DNA of 64,000 bases, from positions 124,001 through 188,000 of the forward strand of contig CAVWLJ010000018.1 of the NCBI GenBank assembly GCA_963755755.1, read 5' to 3'. This DNA comes from DATKNA01 sp963755755. Its GTDB lineage: Bacteria; Actinomycetota; Actinomycetes; Actinomycetales; Kineosporiaceae. Numbering within the stretch: the first letter of the stretch is position 1; each line of letters begins with the position of its first letter. Both the position numbers and the translations under genes were made by a program. Below the pieces are notes generated by a model, which was given only the letters and a program-made list of their open reading frames with translations, searched no databases and was not told the DNA's origin. Below, piece by piece: positions 58,682 through 64,000 of this stretch.

Positions 58682-59707
58682 TCAGGCACACACCGCCTCG
58701 ATGATCGACACATCTGATGCCGTCGCAACGACCCGCTCGAGCCGGAAACCGCAGGTCTGCAACAGCGACTCGTGTTCGCTGCGGGTGCGTTGCCTGCCCC
58801 CGGTGTGGATCAGCATCACGATGTCCATGGCCTTGGACCAGTGGGGCCCAGGGTCGTCGGGGATGACGCTTTCCACCAACAACAGCCGCGCATGCGGCGG
58901 AGCGGCCTTCCGTACGGCGGCCAGGATCGCCGTGGCCCGCTCGACGTCCCAGTCGTGGATCACGTCCATGAGCATGTAGGTGTCGCAGACCGGCAGCGGG
59001 TCCTTGAAGAAGTCGCCGGCTTGCAGCGTGAGCCGATCGGAGGCGATCTCCGCGGCACGCTCGATCACCGGGGGCAGGTCGAAAAGGATGCCCGTGGTTC
59101 GCTCGGCCGCATCCACCACTGCCTGCAGTAGGTGTCCCCGGCCGCCGCCGATGTCGGCGATCGTTCCGCAGTCCGAGAAGTCGTAGGCGGCCAGGACACT
59201 CGCGACCTGGATACGCGCCTTTGAGACCATCGCGGCGTCGAAGACCCGGCCCGCCTCGGGATCACTGTGAAGGATGGCGAAGAACCCGTCCGGATTCAGC
59301 TTGTTCGTGGCCGGGAGTCCAGTCTGGAGTGAGTAGTCGAAGTAACCCAGTCGCTTTGCAGTACTTTCGGTTCCGAATGTTGCCACGAAGTCACGCCAAG
59401 ACTGGGGATGGTCGGAACGGAGCATTCGCGACGCGCCGGTGTGGGTGAAGCGGTCGCCGCTGGCCGCGAAGACGCCATGGGCAGCGAGGAGGCGAAGTAC
59501 ACGGCCGAGGGCCTCGGGATTCGCCCCGGTAACTTCGGCGAGCTCCTCGGCCGTCCGCGGCGTGTCGTCGAGCGCGTCGGCGACGCTGAACCTGGCCACG
59601 GAGGCCAGACAGTGCCCGACAAACAGGCCCCCGAGCGCCCCGGTCAGTGTGTCGAAGGGCCCCGTCTGTTGATCGATCGCGGCATGGTGATCATCACTGG
59701 CGGGCAT
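58682..59707 (-). CDS. SAM-dependent O-methyltransferase (acetylserotonin/antibiotic OMT type)
   Basis: 341 residues, intact. N-terminal winged-helix dimerisation domain: TAEELAEVTGANPEALGRVL. Methyltransferase domain with IADIGGGRGHLLQAVVDAAE (SAM loop), TLQAGDFFKDPLP and catalytic His in MDVIHDWDVERA. C-terminal RTRSEHESLLQTCGFRLERV. Such enzymes usually methylate phenolic or polyketide hydroxyls. It stands alone between two IS remnants, and its lower GC feel suggests recent arrival. ATG 59707 chosen; an upstream frame extension lacks family support. Confidence 0.88.
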   Translation of the reverse strand: MPASDDHHAAIDQQTGPFDTLTGALGGLFVGHCLASVARFSVADALDDTPRTAEELAEVTGANPEALGRVLRLLAAHGVFAASGDRFTHTGASRMLRSDHPQSWRDFVATFGTESTAKRLGYFDYSLQTGLPATNKLNPDGFFAILHSDPEAGRVFDAAMVSKARIQVASVLAAYDFSDCGTIADIGGGRGHLLQAVVDAAERTTGILFDLPPVIERAAEIASDRLTLQAGDFFKDPLPVCDTYMLMDVIHDWDVERATAILAAVRKAAPPHARLLLVESVIPDDPGPHWSKAMDIVMLIHTGGRQRTRSEHESLLQTCGFRLERVVATASDVSIIEAVCA

Positions 59708-59944
59708 GGAACGCCTCCGATTGTCCCGGCTACGCGGACGGCGCAATCGTCGTCGTAATCATTATGCGAGCCGTAAGGCGTCGTCGACAGAGGGATAACC
59801 CTGGTTCGGTCCCGACGAAGCGTGCTGACTCAGCTGCGCCACGACCCGACTGTGTACTCCTGACAGGCGTTATTTGCCCGCTAGCGCCGCTGTGCGGCAG
59901 GCTAACTCTTGGGCCAGCGGTGTCCGCCAGTGTCACGCCAGTGT

Positions 59945-61973
59945 GTGATCCGTCAGGTGATGCGCGACAGGTTCCCGCCACCTGATGCGCGACATGTGGT
60001 CTAGGAAACTGAGGGTGTGGCGGTCCATGGCCGCTGTGCCTTGATGCTACGGACGGCGTGGGTGGTGGTGCGCCGCACGACTCGGGTCTCACCGTCGTCG
60101 AGCTCGATCGCCAGGGTGGTCTCGGACACGGCGACGGTGACCGTGCGGTAGGCGTGCACCCGGCCCAGGGCGACCTTCTGCCCGACCACCATGACGACGC
60201 CGCTGTTCGACGCGCGGCGCTGCACTCGGACCGGTTCGGTCGCCGGCCGTGGAGGCGGCCCGGCCGGACGGCGCCCGCGCAGCCTGGCCATCTGGTCCGC
60301 GGTGAGCGGATTCGGTCTGGTGCGCAGCAGTTCGCGGGTGTCCAGGTCGAAGAACATCAGCGTGGCCGATTCGATCCGGATCCCGACGAGCCGTCCGGCC
60401 AGCATCTCCGCCGCCGGCACCGACTGCCCGGCCAGGCACACCCGGCCGTTGCGGGCAATACAGCGCTCGACCTCGAGCGCGTGCCCGTCCTCGACCCGAG
60501 GCAACGGTGAAGGCCCGGCGGGGACGGCACCGCCGGCGACCAGCCGGGCCAGGTCATTGACGGACAGGTGGGAGCGCAGGGTCTTCACCCGGCCGCCACC
60601 AATCAGCAGGTGGATCAGATCGCAGTCGGCCCAGAACCGCACGGTCAGCCCGGCGCGGGCCGGCCCGAGCCAGATCTGACGGCCGACCAGGAACATGTTC
60701 CCGCTCGGCGGCACCACCCGATCGAACTCCACGGCTCCACCCGGCCAGCCACCGGTCGGCGCCTGCAGGGTTGCTGGCTCCGGCGCAGCCGCGGGGGGCA
60801 GAACCTCGACGGCAGCCGCCGCTGGCGTCACTGCCGATGCCGCCACTGCGGAGGTCGGCCCGATGGTTGGGGGCAGCCACAGCGGCAGCAGCTCCCGCTC
60901 GGGCTGCCCGGTCGGAGCGAACCGCTGCGCCGGGGTGACCGGCACCGCCTCGTTCAGGCCCTGGTGCGGCCGGTCGTGGTTGTACTGGTGCACCCACGCG
61001 TCCACCGCGGCCTGCGCTTGTTCCACCGACTCGAACGGGCCCGCGGTGTCGAGGAACTCGGGCCGGAACGTGCCGTGGAACCTCTCCACCTTGCCGTTCT
61101 GGTTCGGGGAGGCGGGCGCGGTCAGCCGGTGCATGATCCCGTTCTTGCGGCAGATCTTGTCGAATAGCACCTCCCCGCCCTTACCGAACCGGTCCGTGAA
61201 CTGCTTGCCGTTGTCCGACAAGATCTCCCCCGGCACCCCGTACTGGGACAGTGCAGTAGCCAGAGCCAGGCACACCGCCCGGCTGGTCGCCCGCTCCACC
61301 ACCGCGGCCATCACGCAGTACCGGGAATGGTCATCGACCCCGGTGACCACCTTGCCCTCACGCAACACCCCGGTCCGCGGATCGACCAGCATCACCCCAC
61401 CGACAATGTCGACGGCCCACAACTGCATCGGCCCCGGCCGCTCCCAGCGCCGATACGACTCCCGAGGCCGCTTGCGGGGGCGGGACCGCAGAAGACCCTG
61501 CCGATGCAGAATGCGGTCGATCGTGCGCTCCGACGGCATCACCATGCCCGCCATCGGCTCCGTGCCCTTGAGCAGTTCCAGCCTGATCCGCGTGGACCCC
61601 CAGCGTGGATGCGCCCGGCGCATCTCAGCCACCCGCGCTTCCACCTCCGGCGCGACCTGCCGCGGGCTCGACCTCGGCCGATGCGAGCGATCCGCCAGCC
61701 CGGCCAACCCCTCAACCAGATAACGGGCCGTCCAGCGGTGCACCGCGGACCGAGACATCCCTATCGAGGCGGCGACCTCAACCACCTCAGCGCCGGCCAA
61801 CACGGCCCGGACCGCGTCCAGGCGCTGCTCCACCACAGACAACACGACCAGTGCCAATCCCGGCTCCTCCAGCCCGAACGCCCCATGGAGACGACGGGCC
61901 AGAATGGCCGATCACGATCACTGTCGCGCATCACCTGGCGGACGACTGTCGCGCATCACCCGCCGGAGGACAC
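59945..61973 (-). mobile_element. IS481-family insertion sequence
   Basis: Flanked by the 15-bp direct repeat GTGTCACGCCAGTGT at 59930-59944 and 61974-61988, a probable target duplication within the length range known for IS481. Both ends carry two subterminal copies of GTGATGCGCGACA-like sequence in inverted orientation (left 59959-59995, right 61920-61963), likely transposase binding sites. One intact transposase. Confidence 0.75.
60001..61857 (-). CDS. IS481-family transposase with long C-terminal extension
   Basis: 618 residues, intact. N-terminal HTH (VVEVAASIGMSRSAVHRWTA), then the integrase core: VDIVGGVMLVDPRTG (D), GEILSDNGKQFTDRFG (D) and SPNQNGKVERFHGTFRPEFL (E). About 280 residues follow the core, more than typical IS481 (about 320-400 in total): NMFLVGRQIWLGPARAGLTV and SGVVMVVGQKVALGRVHAYR are two similar beta-rich repeats also found behind the core in some long actinobacterial members. 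The function of the extension is unknown. Confidence 0.92.
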   Translation of the reverse strand: MALVVLSVVEQRLDAVRAVLAGAEVVEVAASIGMSRSAVHRWTARYLVEGLAGLADRSHRPRSSPRQVAPEVEARVAEMRRAHPRWGSTRIRLELLKGTEPMAGMVMPSERTIDRILHRQGLLRSRPRKRPRESYRRWERPGPMQLWAVDIVGGVMLVDPRTGVLREGKVVTGVDDHSRYCVMAAVVERATSRAVCLALATALSQYGVPGEILSDNGKQFTDRFGKGGEVLFDKICRKNGIMHRLTAPASPNQNGKVERFHGTFRPEFLDTAGPFESVEQAQAAVDAWVHQYNHDRPHQGLNEAVPVTPAQRFAPTGQPERELLPLWLPPTIGPTSAVAASAVTPAAAAVEVLPPAAAPEPATLQAPTGGWPGGAVEFDRVVPPSGNMFLVGRQIWLGPARAGLTVRFWADCDLIHLLIGGGRVKTLRSHLSVNDLARLVAGGAVPAGPSPLPRVEDGHALEVERCIARNGRVCLAGQSVPAAEMLAGRLVGIRIESATLMFFDLDTRELLRTRPNPLTADQMARLRGRRPAGPPPRPATEPVRVQRRASNSGVVMVVGQKVALGRVHAYRTVTVAVSETTLAIELDDGETRVVRRTTTHAVRSIKAQRPWTATPSVS

Positions 61974-62114
61974 GTGTCACGCCAGTGTCACTGCCGAATA
62001 CGCCTGTACTGGATCAAGGCGCCGGCCCGCTCCGCGGGCCGCGCGCCGGGCGTGCGGCGTGGGCGCCGGTCCCGGCGCGCGCCCGAACCGGGTCAAGGGT
62101 CGGAAGTCAGCGGG

Positions 62115-62468
62115 TCAGCGTGAGGCTCCTGCGTCCGAGCTATCTCGATCAATGGCTGCCTCGAGCCGGTCCTCGGCGGCCCGCTCTCGGTCCGCGCCGG
62201 CCTCCCTTCGGTGCTGTGCCGCGGGCGCCAGCAGGTCCGCTCGCTCATCAGCGGTCACGCCTGGACGGTTCGCGCGAGTCTCATCGAGGCTGGCGATGCG
62301 CTCATGCGCCCCGGCCATGGCTTCGTGCATGCGAGCGAGAGCGTCTTGAGTCTTGCCCGTTGCGTCCTGGGTCTGGCGAGCCAGGTCGGCACTCCGGCGG
62401 GCCTCCTCTGCCACCCGGTCGGCTCGCCGTGCCGCTGAAGCCGCACGGTCATCGGGCAGATCCGTCAT
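62115..62468 (-). CDS. Small coiled-coil protein, unknown function
   Basis: 117 residues, nearly all helical and rich in Ala, Arg, Glu and Asp: RRADRVAEEARRSADLARQT, HEAMAGAHERIASLDETRAN, RREAGADRERAAEDRLEAAI. No membrane span or signal. A longer in-frame start lies at 62561, but MTDLPDDRAAS is the more natural one. Nothing nearby explains its role. Confidence 0.6.
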   Translation of the reverse strand: MTDLPDDRAASAARRADRVAEEARRSADLARQTQDATGKTQDALARMHEAMAGAHERIASLDETRANRPGVTADERADLLAPAAQHRREAGADRERAAEDRLEAAIDRDSSDAGASR

Positions 62469-62639
62469 GCCGGTAAGTCTGATCCAAGAAGAGGCCCGCC
62501 ACCGTTCGGCCCGCACGGGATGGTGGTGGCAGCGGACACGGGCATGCGGGAGGCCAATCACCGAGTCTGCAGGGCAAGCGGTCTGAGCAGCGGGATGCCG
62601 ACCGGTTCGCTTGTTGGGGCGCGGACTGGCCTGCCTGGA

Positions 62640-63533
62640 TCAGTCGGGGGCCAGCTCGGTGGCCACGGCGCGCACTGTCGGGTCGTCCAGTCCTTCGATC
62701 ACGCAACGCGCGAACAGCCATTGCGTGACGCGGTTGCCGTCGAGGTCGAGCAGGTCGGCCATTCGCTGGGCCAGGCCGGCCGGGTCGTCGGCCAGGCGTT
62801 CGGCGCAGTTGAGTAGGTGTTGCAGCACGTCGTAGCAGGGGTCTCCGACGAACGGCTTGGGGTCGATGGCAAGCCAGGGCTCGCGTCGGGCTGCGAGCAC
62901 GTTGCCGGCGTGCAGGTCGGTGCACAGCAGCACCTCACGGTCAGTGTTGCGGGCGAGGGCGAGGAACAGCTCCGCCCCCGCGCGAGCCAGGCCGGGGTCG
63001 ACGACGCTGTCGGCCTTCGGCAGGGCGGCGAGCCGCTGCTCGAAGTCGGCCACCCACGCCCGGCACATCACGTGCAGGGACCGGAACGGAAGCCCCGCCG
63101 TGGGCGCCTGCCACAGCCGCCGCAGTAGGCCCGCGACGATCGAGTCCTGTTCGGCCTCCGGGCGGACAGCGCTCAGCGGCGTTCCCGGCTCGCACCGTTC
63201 CAGCAGCAGCGCAGTGGACAGGCCGAGCCGGCATGAGTCGTACAGCAGCACGGCCCCCTGTCCGCGCCAGGCCCGCAGTCCGTCCGGTTCGTGTTCGGCC
63301 TCCACGTGCCGCCACCCGACCTTCAGCACGAGGTCGCGGCCGGCTCCGTCCCGCACGGGGGCGACCCACGCGGTCTGACCTCCCGGTTCGAACGGCGCCC
63401 CCACCTCCAGCTCCCACCGCGCCGCCAGCTGTCCCACGGTCTCCGAAAGGTCAGCGAGCCACGCCAGCCGTTGCGGTGACGGCTCGGCCTCCACCGTCGT
63501 GGCGAGCAGCGGCGGCACAACGAAGCGCACCAC
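62640..63533 (-). CDS. Aminoglycoside/hydroxyurea antibiotic resistance kinase family protein
   Basis: 297 residues, intact. APH(6)/Hur family: an N-terminal FVVPPLLATTVEAEPSPQRL, DLVLKVGWRHVEAEHEPDGL (strand-3 Lys), VLLCTDLHAGNVLAARREPW (catalytic Asp and Asn) and AIDPKPFVGDPCYDVLQHLL (Mg Asp). Family members phosphorylate streptomycin (6-OH) or hydroxyurea; actual substrate and resistance cannot be told from sequence alone. Confidence 0.88.
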   Translation of the reverse strand: MVRFVVPPLLATTVEAEPSPQRLAWLADLSETVGQLAARWELEVGAPFEPGGQTAWVAPVRDGAGRDLVLKVGWRHVEAEHEPDGLRAWRGQGAVLLYDSCRLGLSTALLLERCEPGTPLSAVRPEAEQDSIVAGLLRRLWQAPTAGLPFRSLHVMCRAWVADFEQRLAALPKADSVVDPGLARAGAELFLALARNTDREVLLCTDLHAGNVLAARREPWLAIDPKPFVGDPCYDVLQHLLNCAERLADDPAGLAQRMADLLDLDGNRVTQWLFARCVIEGLDDPTVRAVATELAPD

Positions 63534-63709
63534 GACAGTCTGCGGCTCCCGGCTCGGCCGGCTGGGGTGTCCGGTGTCCCCACCCGAGCGCGGCCAGTAT
63601 TGGTCGGGCTACGGCCCGGCCGCGTAAAGCAGCGGTGGAGCCTACTGCTTGACCCGTTCGAGCGCCCTTCCGGGCTGGCCGCTTACCGGGTGGCGCCACC
63701 TCTGTCAGG

Positions 63710-64000
63710 TCAGGCGTCGTGGATGGGGCTGCCCACCCGGATCCGGTTGCCGTCCGGGTCGGTCGCCACGAACTCCCGCAGCCCGTGCGGCTGGTCCTCC
63801 ACCGGGCCGATCCCTGCCACGCCGGCGTCCTCCAACTGCTTCCACAACCGGCGGGCATCCGCGACGTGCAAGAACGCCTGGCCCGGCGAGCCCACGTCAC
63901 CATCGCTGCTGAAATGCATCTCAGCCGGCCCGGCGTTCAGCACCAGGTAGCCGTCGTACCGGCCGGTCACCTTCAGCCCCAGCCCCTGGTAGTAGGCCGC
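63710..64000 (-). CDS. VOC/bleomycin-resistance-like protein, 5' end outside window
   Basis: The visible 96 residues start within AAYYQGLGLKVTGRYDGYLV and run through AEMHFSSDGDVGSPGQAFLH, a VADARRLWKQLEDAGVAGIG helix and the closing REFVATDPDGNRIRVGSPIH strand. This is the second half of a single VOC module, as in bleomycin-binding proteins. The frame is open to the window edge. Confidence 0.8.
   Translation of the reverse strand, partial: AAYYQGLGLKVTGRYDGYLVLNAGPAEMHFSSDGDVGSPGQAFLHVADARRLWKQLEDAGVAGIGPVEDQPHGLREFVATDPDGNRIRVGSPIHDA

Noticed and set aside
58441..58717. Two plus-strand frames after the AICE
   Set aside because: The minus strand in this stretch gives a recognisable IS701 transposase block, so the plus frames are shadows.
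59708..59929. A gene between the methyltransferase and the IS481 element
   Set aside because: About 220 bases with only short frames lacking motifs; treated as the methyltransferase upstream region.
62640..63533. Calling a specific streptomycin resistance gene
   Set aside because: Family motifs support an aminoglycoside/hydroxyurea-type kinase, but the substrate cannot be derived from the residues seen.

Overview
This window is chromosomal DNA of a very GC-rich actinobacterium. Taxon markers are mycothiol biosynthesis (mshA), CarD, the SenX3-RegX3/PhoU phosphate module, an HbhA-type surface protein, an RsiG anti-sigma factor, a DUF2516 protein, several PknB-like kinases and an actinomycete-type integrative element. 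A Pseudonocardiales-like host is my inference; there is no 16S gene here to settle it. No CRISPR array, rRNA or origin was seen.

Positions 1-23.5 kb are mostly core genes: folate-binding YgfZ, a BKACE enzyme, XRE regulator-hbhA-DUF2516, rsiG, asparaginase, dtd, mshA-ybjN-gpmA, phoU facing senX3-regX3, carD, two IspD-type genes and ispF, cysS-rlmB and a mycothiol-dependent-isomerase-like protein. Two adjacent Ser/Thr kinases follow at 23.6-26.9 kb. Positions 27-36.8 kb hold a complete RMM-type bacterial microcompartment operon: GntR regulator, SDR alcohol dehydrogenase, small-molecule kinase, two BMC-T, one BMC-H, one BMC-P, an accessory protein, a CoA-acylating aldehyde dehydrogenase, a class III PLP enzyme and a divergent permease. 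Directly beyond a 77-bp perfect palindrome lies a B12-dependent diol dehydratase operon (amidase, HbpS/GlcG protein, fused large-medium subunit, small subunit, reactivase; 36.9-42.7 kb). Both modules are expected to make propionaldehyde, so they may feed one shell. This is the most interesting system in the window.

Positions 42.7-52.6 kb carry a HerA-like ATPase, a DUF4032 protein, a sugar-type ABC ATPase opposite a LacI regulator, a CBS protein, a third kinase with a membrane domain and a PAS-GGDEF-EAL protein. The EAL protein and RsiG tie c-di-GMP turnover to WhiG-type sigma control in the same window. From 52.7 kb a tRNA-Thr(TGT) is followed by a decayed AICE (truncated integrase and RepSA, a TraSA-type translocase, an HTH gene interrupted by an IS1380-family element), then an IS701 relic, an O-methyltransferase, an IS481-family element, an aminoglycoside/hydroxyurea-type kinase and a partial VOC protein.

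Many core genes between 1 and 50 kb are split by single-base shifts, often in short G or C runs, while the protein continues in another frame. The pattern is more like sequencing or assembly indels than mass pseudogenisation. Such genes are given as one CDS spanning the whole reading path, with the shifts noted. Genes after about 56 kb are largely free of them.
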